Source: Lentisphaeria bacterium UBA1732 (GTDB taxonomy: Bacteria; Verrucomicrobiota; Lentisphaeria; Victivallales; UBA1829). Taken from it: 64,000 bases of DNA. Both the position numbers and the translations under genes were made by a program. A model generated the notes under the pieces. It was given only the letters and a program-made list of their open reading frames with translations. It was not told the origin of the DNA and did not search any database. Location of the stretch: positions 95,187 to 159,186 of the forward strand of contig DCIG01000040.1 of the NCBI GenBank assembly GCA_002315855.1. The letters are read 5' to 3'. Shown one piece after another: positions 35,500 to 45,261 of this stretch (positions are counted from its first letter, which is position 1; every line of letters begins with the position of its first letter).

Positions 35500-36564
35500 A
35501 TGAAAAAATCCGCATTCTTTATCGGCATGGCTGCTCTTTGCATCGCCGCAGCCGGTACTTCATGTGCTTCTCTCGGCAGCAAGGATGTCGTTTATCCCGG
35601 CGAAGATTTTGAAGCCACCGAAAACCCGATTTTCAGAGACGCATGGACCTGCGACCCCGCTCCGCTGGTGGTCGGCAACCGTCTCTATGTCTACACCGGA
35701 CAGGACATCTACAAAGATGGCGAAAACCTCGGTCTCCCCGGAAACTACAACATCGCCGACTGGCGCTGCTACTCCACAGAGGATATGGTTCACTGGAGAA
35801 GCCACGGCATCCTGCTCAAGCCGGAAGATTTCCCCAATGGCAAACCCGGTATCGCATGGGCCGCTCAGGTCGTCCAGAAAAATGGTAAATTCTACTGGTA
35901 CGTTACCTATGGCAACAAAAACGGCGGCGGCAACTCCATCGGCGTCGCAATCGCAGATACCCCCGTCGGTCCTTTCAAGCCTGTTGAAAAGCCTGTCATT
36001 ACCGATGACATGACCAGAGGCAACGACATCGACCCGACCGTCCTCATCGATGATGACGGCACTGCATGGATTGCCTGGGGTCAGACTTCCTACCTCGCCA
36101 AGCTCAAAGACAACATGACCGAAATCGATGGCGAAATCATCGACCTCAAGCTCCAGAGCTATATCGAAGGTCCGTGGCTCTATAAGCGCAACGGTCTCTA
36201 CTACAACATCTATGCCGGTTTCGGCGGTCGTCCGGCCGGCGGCAACGGCGGTGCCCGTCGCGGCGGCGGCGGTTTCGGCGGCGAAGTCATCAACTACTCG
36301 ACTGCTGAAAAGATCACCGGTCCCTATACCTTCCGCGGTATGGTTGCCGGTTCTTCCGACAACAGCTTCACAACTCACCCCGGCGTTGTTGACTTCAAGG
36401 GTCATACCTACTTCTTCACCCACAACGGCAAACTCGACCGTGACGGCATGAAGGGACAGGGACTCCGTCGCTCCGTCTGCGTCTATGAACTCTTCTTCAA
36501 TGAAGACGGCACCATCAAGGAAGTTGAATTGACCAAGGAAGCCATCACCAAACCGGTGAAATAA
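35500..36564 (+). CDS. GH43 glycoside hydrolase lipoprotein with Gly/Arg-rich insert
   Basis: 354 residues from the ATG at 35500, with AAGGA about ten bases upstream. A lipoprotein signal ends in AGTSC (Cys22). Five-bladed propeller residues of GH43 are seen: base Asp52 (CDPAPL), Asp178 (DIDPTVL) and acid Glu223 (IEGPWLYKR). Residues about 241-261 are a Gly/Arg-rich loop directly after the acid-bearing blade. Such enzymes cleave arabinan or xylan side chains. It follows GH36 and is ended by a strong terminator. Exact substrate is open. Confidence 0.9.
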   Translation: MKKSAFFIGMAALCIAAAGTSCASLGSKDVVYPGEDFEATENPIFRDAWTCDPAPLVVGNRLYVYTGQDIYKDGENLGLPGNYNIADWRCYSTEDMVHWRSHGILLKPEDFPNGKPGIAWAAQVVQKNGKFYWYVTYGNKNGGGNSIGVAIADTPVGPFKPVEKPVITDDMTRGNDIDPTVLIDDDGTAWIAWGQTSYLAKLKDNMTEIDGEIIDLKLQSYIEGPWLYKRNGLYYNIYAGFGGRPAGGNGGARRGGGGFGGEVINYSTAEKITGPYTFRGMVAGSSDNSFTTHPGVVDFKGHTYFFTHNGKLDRDGMKGQGLRRSVCVYELFFNEDGTIKEVELTKEAITKPVK

Positions 36565-36618
36565 GTTCTTTGCAGACTTTTACGGTTTCGTTCACTTCAC
36601 TTGAGTGAACAAAAAAAT

Positions 36619-36655
36619 CAGGCACTTCTGTTTTTCGCAGGAGTGCCTGTTTTTT
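36619..36655. terminator. Bidirectional terminator between GH43 and the deacetylase
   Basis: CAGGCACTTCTG (36619-36630) pairs with CAGGAGTGCCTG (36638-36649) with one mismatch; six T residues follow on the plus strand and ATTTTTTT follows on the minus strand. It serves both convergent operons. Confidence 0.85.
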
Positions 36656-36730
36656 ACCTTGATTTTCCCTCGCGGGAACCGGAAGAAATAATACTATCAG
36701 GGGAGGAATGCGTGAAACCCCCGAAAATGT

Positions 36731-37525
36731 TCAGGAAAGCTCGTCAACAGCTTCCCGGAAAGTGAGAAACTCGCCTTTCCCTTTCAAATTTGCGATTAAC
36801 CGTTCAAGCCGCTTCATCTGTTCCTGACCTGCATGACGGACTATATACCCCGGAATATGCCACTGTGCCTCTTTTGCCCACTCATTGTATTCCCATGGAT
36901 GGGAATACATGTTGTACTGCTTTGTCATGGAGAGCGTCATATTGGAAAGCGTCTGATAAATCCCGAACGGCAGATTCTTAAACGACAGCCAGAAAAGCGG
37001 GAAACGGATCAGCGGCACGGCCGACACAGGGAACTGCAAAAGTCCGCATTCTTCCCGGTACGGCGTCAGCGGTACGTCCAGATTGTGATAGCGTCCCGGC
37101 AAAAAGACAGGATTGACGGAGGACTCATAAAGATAGCCTGCATTCAGGATTTCCTCTTTCTTCACCGGAGCAAGACGAGCCATGCGGAAACCGGACACAG
37201 ACGCGCCGGAAATTTTCTCCAGCGTTTCTTTGGAACGCGTCAAATCCGAAACGTCAAATGTTGAATGCGAAAAACCGTGGGAGGCAACTTCGTGTCCATG
37301 CGAAACCATATCCCGAATCAATTCCGGATACTTCTCCGCAAATGCCCCGGTTACGAAAAATGTCGCTTTCACATTCGCGGCATTTACAAGCTCTGAAATC
37401 CGCTGTGTTCCTGTCCTGGGAATGGTGAACAAATCTTCTTCGGGAACGGGCACTCCGAACTCTGTGGGCAGGTCAAATTCCTCAATATCAAAGGAAAGGA
37501 GGATCACCGGACGTGTAAATTTCAT
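36731..37525 (-). CDS. Polysaccharide deacetylase (NodB-homology) family protein
   Basis: 264 residues from an ATG preceded by GGAAG. The NodB motifs are present: LLSFDIEEFD (catalytic and metal Asp) and SHGHEVASHGFSHSTF (H-x3-H zinc ligands). No signal peptide or anchor is seen. This group deacetylates N-acetyl or N-formyl amino sugars, in the cytoplasm or on lipid carriers in the ArnD/DUF3473-like branches. It lies 13 bp after a GT2 gene, so the two probably act on the same lipid-linked sugar, an arrangement reminiscent of ArnC/ArnD; that pairing is inference. Confidence 0.85.
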   Translation of the reverse strand: MKFTRPVILLSFDIEEFDLPTEFGVPVPEEDLFTIPRTGTQRISELVNAANVKATFFVTGAFAEKYPELIRDMVSHGHEVASHGFSHSTFDVSDLTRSKETLEKISGASVSGFRMARLAPVKKEEILNAGYLYESSVNPVFLPGRYHNLDVPLTPYREECGLLQFPVSAVPLIRFPLFWLSFKNLPFGIYQTLSNMTLSMTKQYNMYSHPWEYNEWAKEAQWHIPGYIVRHAGQEQMKRLERLIANLKGKGEFLTFREAVDELS

Positions 37526-37538
37526 TTTCTTCCCGTTT

Positions 37539-38291
37539 TCAAATGTCGCTGCGATGGACTTTTTCGCGCATCCAGTGAACAGGCAGAATCCGCATGAAAT
37601 GGCGCAGTTCCCGTACAAGAACTTTCATCCCCATTTTTGAGAAGCTGAGCCCTTCTCTCAACTGAAGCGGAATCGTATCAATCCGAAGCCCGCGATCCCA
37701 TGCCAGCAAAATAAATTCCGTATCAAACAGAAAGGTATCAACCGTAGTTGCCAGAAAAGCATCCCGTCCCGCCCCCTTGCGGAAAGCTTTCATGCCGGCC
37801 TGCGTATCCAGATATTTCTGCGGAAGTCCCAAAAGGAAGCGGTTCAGAGAACGCACGTTTTGGGAAATCATTTTGCGGTGCGGATGAAGCGCACGGGAAT
37901 AATCAGTCCCGCGTACCCCCATGACCACATCTGCACCGTCTTCCAGACGCAGAAACGCATCTTCAATGCACTTGTACCCGAACGGGAAATCACCGTCCGT
38001 ATAAAAGATAAAATCACCATCTGCCTGTGAAACGGCGCAGCGCAGACAATACCCCTTCCCGTGATTCACCTCATAGGTCGAAAACAGAAACTCATCCGAT
38101 GCGTTTTGAAGAGAATCCAGTATTTCCTGCGGATACATCGACAGCGGAGAGCCGTCATTTGCCAGAATCAGGCGCAAAGCTGTATCATGTTCGTGCAGAA
38201 ATGCACGAAGCGGCTTGAGCGATTCCAGTATATGCTCGTTCCACCCCGCATGGGGCTTGTAAAATGGTAAAATCAGGTCAGCTTTTCTCAT
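37539..38291 (-). CDS. Glycosyltransferase family 2, dolichyl-phosphate-mannose-synthase-like
   Basis: 250 residues. The GT-A core shows LRLILANDGSPLS, VNHGKGYCLRCAV, YTDGDFPFGYKCIEDA (the D-x-D site), GVRGTDYSR and LDTQAGMKAFRKG, the pattern of polyprenyl-phosphate glycosyltransferases. There are no C-terminal membrane helices. It probably transfers a sugar to undecaprenyl phosphate. Six bases separate it from ruvB and 13 from the deacetylase gene; all are on the minus strand behind mreB. Confidence 0.85.
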   Translation of the reverse strand: MRKADLILPFYKPHAGWNEHILESLKPLRAFLHEHDTALRLILANDGSPLSMYPQEILDSLQNASDEFLFSTYEVNHGKGYCLRCAVSQADGDFIFYTDGDFPFGYKCIEDAFLRLEDGADVVMGVRGTDYSRALHPHRKMISQNVRSLNRFLLGLPQKYLDTQAGMKAFRKGAGRDAFLATTVDTFLFDTEFILLAWDRGLRIDTIPLQLREGLSFSKMGMKVLVRELRHFMRILPVHWMREKVHRSDI

Positions 38292-38297
38292 AGATGC

Positions 38298-39362
38298 TTA
38301 AAATAAATCGGGATTCTCATCGCCATGGTTGTTTTTTCTGCGGGCTCGTCCGTTCAATCGGTCGCGGGCTGTCAAGCCGAACAGCACCCATGCACGGTCC
38401 GTTGCAATGCGTCCCTGCGGTGTGCGCATGAGGTACCCCTCCTGAATCAAATACGGTTCATACACATCTTCAATTGTTCCGGCTTCTTCCCCGATTGCCA
38501 CGGCCAAGGAATTGACTCCCACCGGACCGCCTCCGAAATTGGCAATCATCGTCTCCAGAAGACGCTTGTCCATTTCATCCAGTCCGTGCTCGTCAATATC
38601 CATCATCGACAGAGCTTCTTTGGCGATTTGCCCGGTGATTTCGCCGTCTCCACGCACCTGCGCAAAATCCCGCGTCCATGAGAGCAGATTATTGGCAATA
38701 CGCGGTGTGCCGCGGCTGCGGCGGGCAATCTCAAATGCCGCCTCACGGGTGATGTTTGCGCCCAGAATCCCCGCAGACCGCTGTACAATATCGCGCAGGA
38801 ATTCAGGTTCATAATAATCCAGACGCAGGGACAGTTTGAATCTTGCACGCAGAGGTGCGGTCAGAAGACCTTGTCTCGTCGTCGCCCCGATCAGTGTGAA
38901 ATGCGCCAGATTCAGGCGTACACTGCGCGCTCCCGGTCCCTGATCGAGCATGATGTCGATGAAGCAGTCCTCCATCGCGCTGTACAGGTATTCTTCCACC
39001 GCCATGTTCAGGCGGTGGATTTCATCGATGAAGAGAATATCTCCTTCATTCAGCGAAGTCAGAAGTCCCGCCAAATCACCCGGCTTCTCGATGACAGGTC
39101 CGCTGGATGACTTGATATTGGCGCCTTTCTCATTGGCGATGATGTACGCCAGCGTCGTCTTTCCAAGTCCCGGAGGTCCTGAAAGCAGCAGATGCCCCAG
39201 CGGCTCATTGCGCTGTTTCGCCGCTTCAACGTAAATTTGCAGCCGCTCCTTGACTTTCATTTGGCCGGGAAACGATGCAAACTGCCGGGGACGAAGTGTT
39301 TTCTCGACAGCCTCATCCCTGCGGTTCAGGGTCGATGTGATGTAGCGTTCGGTTTCAGCCAT
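38298..39362 (-). CDS. ruvB: Holliday junction DNA helicase subunit RuvB
   Basis: 354 residues, the normal length. RuvB is the hexameric AAA+ motor that drives branch migration with RuvA. Walker A GPPGLGKTTLA, Walker B ILFIDEIHRL, sensor GATTRQGLLTAPLRARF and the C-terminal winged helix with QEGYLMRTPQGRIAT are all present. It starts six bases after the mreB stop. ruvA and ruvC are not in the window. Confidence 0.96.
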   Translation of the reverse strand: MAETERYITSTLNRRDEAVEKTLRPRQFASFPGQMKVKERLQIYVEAAKQRNEPLGHLLLSGPPGLGKTTLAYIIANEKGANIKSSSGPVIEKPGDLAGLLTSLNEGDILFIDEIHRLNMAVEEYLYSAMEDCFIDIMLDQGPGARSVRLNLAHFTLIGATTRQGLLTAPLRARFKLSLRLDYYEPEFLRDIVQRSAGILGANITREAAFEIARRSRGTPRIANNLLSWTRDFAQVRGDGEITGQIAKEALSMMDIDEHGLDEMDKRLLETMIANFGGGPVGVNSLAVAIGEEAGTIEDVYEPYLIQEGYLMRTPQGRIATDRAWVLFGLTARDRLNGRARRKNNHGDENPDLF

Positions 39363-39368
39363 AGAATC

Positions 39369-40388
39369 TTATGCCGTAATACGGTCAAGCTCCTGCAAAA
39401 CAATTCCGGTACCGTTCGCAACTGCCTTCAGCGGGTCTTCTGCAATAAAGACCGGAAGATTGTTTTCACGCGAAATCAGCAAGTCGATTCCGCGAATCAA
39501 TGCACCGCCGCCGGCAAGCATGATTCCGCGCTCAATCAGGTCGCCTGCCAGTTCCGGCGGACAACGTTCCAGAGTCGTATGGATTGCCTGCTGAATCGAG
39601 GAAAGCGGCTCTTCCAAGGCCTTGCGGATTTCCACAGCTGTTACGTTCACGGCTTTCGGCAGTCCCGAAATACGGTCGCGACCTTTGACCTCCATATATT
39701 CTTCCAAATCAGGCACAGGATATGCACTGCCGATGCGCATTTTAATATCTTCCGCCGTGCGTTCGCCGATCATCAGGTTATATGCTCTCTGCATGTGCAG
39801 GATGATTGCCTGATCCATGTCGTCGCCGCCCACGGGACAGCTCTTCGCCGCCACAATCCCTTCAATCGAGATAATTGCCACTTCTGTCGTGCCGCCGCCG
39901 ATATCAACAATCATATTGCCTGTCGGTTCCCCCGTGGGAAGTCCCACGCCGATTGCCGCCGCCATAGGCTCGTCAATCGTGATGACCTTGCCTGCTCCGG
40001 CTTTCTGCGCACTGTCTTCCACGGCGCGGCGAAGCACTTCCGTAATCCCGGACGGCACTGCAATCAGGACTTTCGGCTTAATCAGACGCTGGCGCGGAGA
40101 CATGAACGTCCGTGCCCGCATGATGAAATAACGAAGCATTTCTTCCGTAATGGCCGGATCGGCAATTCCGCCTTGACGCATTGGACGAATCGCGCGGATA
40201 TTCATCGGGCAGCGTCCGATTGTGCGTTTTGCCTCCATACCGATTTTGATGACTTTATCATCCTTCACAGCAACCACAGAAGGCTCGGAGAAAACAATTC
40301 CGCGGTCCTTGACATAAACGAGGCAGTTTGCGGTACCGAGATCAATCCCGATATCGCTGGAAAAAAGTCGAGCAAGACGTGAAAACAT
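39369..40388 (-). CDS. mreB: Rod-shape-determining protein MreB
   Basis: 339 residues. The actin-fold motifs are seen: phosphate 1 GIDLGTANCLVYVKDRGIV, connect 1 and phosphate 2 VDIGGGTTEVAIIS, and adenosine GIMLAGGGALIRG. MreB forms membrane-bound filaments that guide lateral peptidoglycan synthesis. mreC and mreD do not follow, as they do in many bacteria; ruvB does instead. Confidence 0.96.
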   Translation of the reverse strand: MFSRLARLFSSDIGIDLGTANCLVYVKDRGIVFSEPSVVAVKDDKVIKIGMEAKRTIGRCPMNIRAIRPMRQGGIADPAITEEMLRYFIMRARTFMSPRQRLIKPKVLIAVPSGITEVLRRAVEDSAQKAGAGKVITIDEPMAAAIGVGLPTGEPTGNMIVDIGGGTTEVAIISIEGIVAAKSCPVGGDDMDQAIILHMQRAYNLMIGERTAEDIKMRIGSAYPVPDLEEYMEVKGRDRISGLPKAVNVTAVEIRKALEEPLSSIQQAIHTTLERCPPELAGDLIERGIMLAGGGALIRGIDLLISRENNLPVFIAEDPLKAVANGTGIVLQELDRITA

Positions 40389-40499
40389 GTTCAGAATCTC
40401 CGTTAAAAAGTATTTGTCTGTTGATTTCTGCTTGTGTAAATGAGTCTTTCAAGCTCCGTTCAGAAGCACTTCACGAGCCTTGAACTTCGCTCCTCTCCC

Positions 40500-41768
40500 T
40501 CATTTTTTCAGGTAATCCGGCACGATTGTATGCGCAATCATGTCTTCAAAACGTTCCCGTTCACGAATCAGAATCGCTTCCGATCCGTTCACAAGGACTT
40601 CTGCCGCGCGGAGTCGCCCGTTGTACTGGTAGCTCATCCCGAATCCGTATGCACCCGCATTTTCCACAACCACCAAATCCCCCTCGGCCATATCTGCCGG
40701 AAGAAGACGGTCTTTCACCCAGTAGTCCGTATTTTCGCAGAGCTGACCGCACATCCCCAGCAGAACGCGGTCATGATTCTCTTTCCCGTCCACGAAAATA
40801 TGATGATACGAACCATAAAACGCCGGACGCACCAGCACATTCATCCCGATATCAGTCCCGACGATTGTCTTGTAGGAATGCTTGATTGAATGCACGCGTC
40901 CCAGAACATACCCTGCATTTCCCACGAAATATCGTGCAGGCTCCATTTCCAAACGCGGCTGCTTCATGCCGTATTCTGCACATTTTGACGCAAACATTGC
41001 CGCTGTCTTCGCCGCCGCCGCTTCCAAATCCAGTCCCGGTTCGCCCGGCTCGTATGGAATCCCAAGACCTCCCCCCAAATCGACGAATTCAAAATCAATC
41101 CCCAACTCTTTGGAAACCTTTCCGATAATATCCATCAGCAACCCTGTTACAAACGGGAAATAATCTGCATCCGTAATGCAAGACCCCGTCATCATGTGCG
41201 CCCCGAATCGCTTGATTCCGGCCGCTTGTGCCTGACGGTACGCCTCAAGCACATGGTCAGGATGAATCCCGAATTTCGCATTCGGTCCCGCATTGGTCAC
41301 GAAGTCCCCCACATTGCTGCGTCCGTATCCCGGATTAATGCGGAATGACAACACTTCCGGCGTTCCGAACTTCAGCAGTCGCGGCAGAATGCTTTCATCG
41401 TCAAGATTGAAGACGACACCCGACTCCAGCCCCTGACGAATATCTTCATCGGACAGGAAATTGCCGCTGAACATCACATTTTCGCCGTCCAGTCCCACCG
41501 ATTTCGCCAGCAGAATTTCGTTCACGCTGGCGCAGTCCGCTCCCGCTCCCTCCTGACGGAGAATATTCACGATTGCAGGATTATTGCTGCATTTCACGGC
41601 ATAAAACATGCGGAAATCAGGACAATGCTTCTTGAATGCACCGACTGCACGCCGGTAATTTTCACGGATTTTCTGTTCATCGTATACGTACAGCGGTGTC
41701 CCGAAGCGCGAAGCAAGCTCCGCCGCCGGAATATCACCGATCATGATTTGCGAACCGTTCATTTTCAT
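40500..41768 (-). CDS. lysA: Diaminopimelate decarboxylase
   Basis: 422 residues. It decarboxylates meso-diaminopimelate to lysine. The PLP lysine is in FYAVKCSNN, with an HMMTGSC segment, the GGGLGIPY glycine loop and CGQLCENTDYW with the C-terminal active-site Cys of the other subunit. ATGs at 41768 and 41762 are both possible; AAAGG lies about 12 bases before the first. It sits 39 bp after lptD and 111 bp before mreB on the same strand. Confidence 0.94.
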   Translation of the reverse strand: MKMNGSQIMIGDIPAAELASRFGTPLYVYDEQKIRENYRRAVGAFKKHCPDFRMFYAVKCSNNPAIVNILRQEGAGADCASVNEILLAKSVGLDGENVMFSGNFLSDEDIRQGLESGVVFNLDDESILPRLLKFGTPEVLSFRINPGYGRSNVGDFVTNAGPNAKFGIHPDHVLEAYRQAQAAGIKRFGAHMMTGSCITDADYFPFVTGLLMDIIGKVSKELGIDFEFVDLGGGLGIPYEPGEPGLDLEAAAAKTAAMFASKCAEYGMKQPRLEMEPARYFVGNAGYVLGRVHSIKHSYKTIVGTDIGMNVLVRPAFYGSYHHIFVDGKENHDRVLLGMCGQLCENTDYWVKDRLLPADMAEGDLVVVENAGAYGFGMSYQYNGRLRAAEVLVNGSEAILIRERERFEDMIAHTIVPDYLKK

Positions 41769-41807
41769 TTGTTTATATAACCTTTTGTTTGGGAAATGTC
41801 TGTTTCG

Positions 41808-44513
41808 TCAGTTGCTGAAATGCGGACCGTAGGAAATCGCCGGCATTGCGGTAAGTCCCAGCGTAATCCCCAGATAATGCTTCAGATGCTTGTTGTATCC
41901 GCCGCTCTGCTTCCTGTGCCAGGACTGCGAGAATCCGAAATCAGCCGCCGCATACCAGCAGTGGAATTTCTTCATCAGGCGGAAATTCGCCGTACTGAAC
42001 AGATTGGATTCAATATCGTAAGACACACTGACGCTTCCGGTGAAATCTTTGTCGAAAAACATCGGGAATTCGAGACCGCCGCCCACTGTCTGTGTACGCG
42101 ATCCGCCTCGCCAGACCATCGAAGACGCCACCGTTGAAACCGACAGGCTTGATCCCATCGAATACGGATTGCGCAGATAGTAGTCATCTGTGTATTTGTA
42201 GTTTGCATAAATTCTCCAGTCCGGCGCGAACTTATAGGATATTTCCGCATTCAGACGGTCGATAAACGACCCGTCGATACCCGGACGTCCCACATCTTTT
42301 CTTCCTCGTTTCGCCGTTGTATCATGCCCCGGATCATTGCCTATGTTCAACAGAATTTCCGCAGACAGAGTCAGCCCTTCAAACAGCTCTGACTTGAAAA
42401 CTGTCCCGAATTGTCCGAACTGGCTTAAATCTGAATTGTTTGCAATATAGTATGTCCAGTAGTTTTCCATGGACATCCATTCATGAATCGCATTGCCGCG
42501 CCGTGTCTGCAAACGGTTCGTCATACCGATGCGGACAAAGTGCTGTTCCGAAATCCGGTCGATTTCATCGAAATAGTACAGATTGTCGGCATTGACCGTA
42601 GGTCTCGGCAGGAAGTTGTAATTCACGTATGGAATCATGATATGGCGCAACCCGTCCAGATTCAGCAGCCCGCTCTTCACGTTGTTCCACGCCCGGTAGA
42701 AACGCGTGTTCACTTCCACGCCGAATTCTCCCGCCACACGGAACTTCGCACCGCCTTTTGAATCATAGTTTTTGACCTTGATTCCGCTTGGAATCCCGTC
42801 AACCCGGTCTGCGGTTGCCATGGTCGCCAAATCGTCCAGCGTGATTTCCTCTTCTGAAGATTTTGAGTATGCAGTCAGGCGAATCCCCGCTCGCGGAATG
42901 ATATTGATATTCCATAGCTGGATGGGGTAGTAGAACATGTGCAGTGTGTCGAATCGAAGTGCGCTGTAATTCTTCAGCTGCCAGTTTTCATCGCCCGGTA
43001 TATCACGCTGGAAACGCCGCCACCGCATAAAGGCCGGTGTCAGAGAGGTTTCCCCCTGATAGTAGACATTCGCGAAAAGTTCCTGTCTGTGGAAGCTCAA
43101 ACGCAGTTCAGGCAGACGGTCCACCGTCGAATAGAAATCATTGATGCGCACCGTCAGATACGTGCTTGCAGTAAACCGGTCGCCCTGATATTCCAGCGAG
43201 GCATACGTCGGCGGCTGATATTCAGACCCGAATCTTGCGCGGTCAAAATCACGTAAGTAGTTGTAATCACTGATCAAATCAATCTGCATACGAAAATCCA
43301 AACGCCGCGTGATGTGCGTCAGGTTGTTCGTCCTGATTTCAAAACGGTAATGCGGCACTTCCAGACGCGAGTTGTTAATCATGTATTCCGGGTCAGTTTC
43401 TTTCACATCGCGGTCCCAGTACATGTACGGGTTGCGGTCGAAAACGTTATAGAATGAAAATTCCGTGGATGAATCCGGCAGAAGCAGGTCTGTGCTGAAC
43501 CCGAATGCAGGTCCTCGCATATTGTAGTAGTCCACCATCACGTTCGCGTTTAAGTACGGATCATCCAGCAGTTTGAAGTGTTTCGCAGAACGGATGTACC
43601 AGCCCCAGTCGGAGTTGCTGCCGAACTCGATTTTCCCGCCGAAACTGGAGATGTCCGACGGTTTATACACCGCCGGCAGCCAGAAAATCGGCAGTCCGTA
43701 CACCTCGAACAGCGGATTCCACATCAGGATACTGTGGTCGCCCATCGCACCGGAATAATGGAAGGTGCTGCTTCCGGCTTCTCTGGGGCGGATGGTTGCT
43801 CTGTGGGTTGCCAGCGCATAGTGATCCTGATCTCCCGTCATGTATTCGCACGTGGAAAATCTCGCCTTGTACACATCCAGACGCCCGTCATAAGAACGCT
43901 CTGCGCGTTCGCCGACACAGTAGAATTTCCCGGACTTTGTTCCGAAATTGTAGAACTGCATGGCCCCCGTAATCATGCTTCCCGCCGCTCGTTCCGCACG
44001 GATAACAGAACCTTCTGTAACCGTTTCGACTTCAACACCCTGCGTTCCGAAAATATCAACCACATAGTGAATGACACGAAGCCGTTCATTCGGATTGCTC
44101 GAACGCATGAGATACTCGTCCAGAGGAATGGTGGCACGTGTCGCCTTCTGTGTGCTGAATGTAACATGCCCCACAGCTTCCAAATCGTAGGACTCTGAAT
44201 CGAGGTTCACAATCACCTTGTCTGCACTGATGCGCTGTCCGGGTGCCGTAATTACCGCATTTCCGCGGGCGATGAAACAGTTTCCGACAACTTCATACGA
44301 ATCCGCCGCCGCATCAAAACCTTCGGGCAGACGCGTCAAAGAGTTGAAATCGGAAAAATTAACGATATTTCCCGGCTTCAGACTTTCACCTGCCCTGCTC
44401 ATTGCATCGATATACCCGCCCAGTTCCTGCGCAAAAAGATGCACCGGAATGCAGAATGATACCGCCAGCATGACCAGAATGGAAATTATATGAAAATAGG
44501 AGTTTTTTTTCAT
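41808..44513 (-). CDS. lptD: LPS-assembly protein LptD (OstA)
   Basis: 901 residues with a signal peptide (cleavage after LFAQ). Residues about 60-190 are the OstA/LptA-like jellyroll (GNCFIARGNAVITAPGQRISADKVIVNLDSESYDLEAVGHV in several short strands), and the remainder has the aromatic-alternating strands of the large LptD barrel, ending in a phenylalanine-containing terminal strand (YGPHFSN). LptD inserts LPS into the outer membrane, so the organism makes LPS or an LPS-like glycolipid. No clear ribosome-binding site is seen. Two repeat copies lie upstream. Confidence 0.88.
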   Translation of the reverse strand: MKKNSYFHIISILVMLAVSFCIPVHLFAQELGGYIDAMSRAGESLKPGNIVNFSDFNSLTRLPEGFDAAADSYEVVGNCFIARGNAVITAPGQRISADKVIVNLDSESYDLEAVGHVTFSTQKATRATIPLDEYLMRSSNPNERLRVIHYVVDIFGTQGVEVETVTEGSVIRAERAAGSMITGAMQFYNFGTKSGKFYCVGERAERSYDGRLDVYKARFSTCEYMTGDQDHYALATHRATIRPREAGSSTFHYSGAMGDHSILMWNPLFEVYGLPIFWLPAVYKPSDISSFGGKIEFGSNSDWGWYIRSAKHFKLLDDPYLNANVMVDYYNMRGPAFGFSTDLLLPDSSTEFSFYNVFDRNPYMYWDRDVKETDPEYMINNSRLEVPHYRFEIRTNNLTHITRRLDFRMQIDLISDYNYLRDFDRARFGSEYQPPTYASLEYQGDRFTASTYLTVRINDFYSTVDRLPELRLSFHRQELFANVYYQGETSLTPAFMRWRRFQRDIPGDENWQLKNYSALRFDTLHMFYYPIQLWNINIIPRAGIRLTAYSKSSEEEITLDDLATMATADRVDGIPSGIKVKNYDSKGGAKFRVAGEFGVEVNTRFYRAWNNVKSGLLNLDGLRHIMIPYVNYNFLPRPTVNADNLYYFDEIDRISEQHFVRIGMTNRLQTRRGNAIHEWMSMENYWTYYIANNSDLSQFGQFGTVFKSELFEGLTLSAEILLNIGNDPGHDTTAKRGRKDVGRPGIDGSFIDRLNAEISYKFAPDWRIYANYKYTDDYYLRNPYSMGSSLSVSTVASSMVWRGGSRTQTVGGGLEFPMFFDKDFTGSVSVSYDIESNLFSTANFRLMKKFHCWYAAADFGFSQSWHRKQSGGYNKHLKHYLGITLGLTAMPAISYGPHFSN

Positions 44514-44593
44514 TTGATTGCACTGTTCCCCATGAACTTAATTGAAAGAGCCGCTCATTTCATTCGGAATGAATGGAGATGCCCTCATCGTCA

Positions 44594-44757
44594 GAAGCTG
44601 ATTTTCAAAGTCATCGGCGGAAAGATTGGAACGGAATCTTCGCACATTTATCAGGAGTAGTCTGAGGCGACTGCTTGAAAAAGAACCGCCGGAAACACCC
44701 TCGTGGCAAATGCCGGAGAAAATTTCAAAGCCTCCGCAGCATTTCTGAAATCAACTT
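44594..44757. repeat. Dispersed palindromic repeat, full-length copy B
   Basis: 164 bp from GAAGCTGATTTTCAAAG to TCTGAAATCAACTT. It shares with copies A and C the ordered blocks GTCATCGG, GAATCTTCG, CTGAGGCGACTGCTTGAAA, GGCAAATGCCGG and TTTCAAAGC. The ends are imperfect inverted repeats. Confidence 0.75.
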
Positions 44758-44842
44758 TAGTCATTGAAATATACAGCAACTTTGTCAAAAAACAAATATA
44801 TTATAGAAAAAAACACAATTTTCCTTTTATTTTTCTTCTGTT

Positions 44843-44994
44843 CACTGATTTCCAAAGTCATTGGCAAAAAATTTGAATGGAATCTTCGTGCTGTTGTCAA
44901 GAGCAGGATGAAAAGTCTGCTTGAAAGATAACAGCCGGAAATGCACCCTTGACAAATACAGAAAAGAATTTCAAAGCTCCCGGCAGGATGTTTG
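44843..44994. repeat. Dispersed palindromic repeat, copy C (right end lost)
   Basis: Begins CACTGATTTCCAAAGTCATTGGC and follows copy B block by block (GAATCTTCG, GTCTGCTTGAAA, CAGCCGGAAA, TTTCAAAGCTCCCGGCAGGAT), but the TTTGAAATCAGCTC end is replaced by unrelated sequence. Confidence 0.7.
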
Positions 44995-45261
44995 CCCAGC
45001 GTCTTTTTGAGAATAGCACACATCTGCCAAACACGAAAATGAAGACTTTTTTCAGCTCTGTAAAAAAATCGAAAACGGCTTTTGTGAAACCGTCCGTCTT
45101 TGCCGAAACTGTTCCGGAAATCAATTTTCCGGCTTGAATAATGCGTCCATGGGCATTCTTTTACGGCAGTTCCGCATTTTTTTTGACTGGAATACTTGTA
45201 TTTTCATTTTGAACATGTATCTTATAATAGTCTGTTGCATATTTGCACAGTTCATTTTCAC

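Larger units (their letters stand above)
44514..45261. other. Repeat-rich intergenic region between lptD and tRNA-Ser
   Basis: About 750 bp with no gene of its own. It holds two copies of the dispersed palindromic repeat (44594-44757 and 44843-44994) about 85 bp apart in the same orientation, and the tRNA promoter, with a TATAAT box at 45223-45228. Confidence 0.6.
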
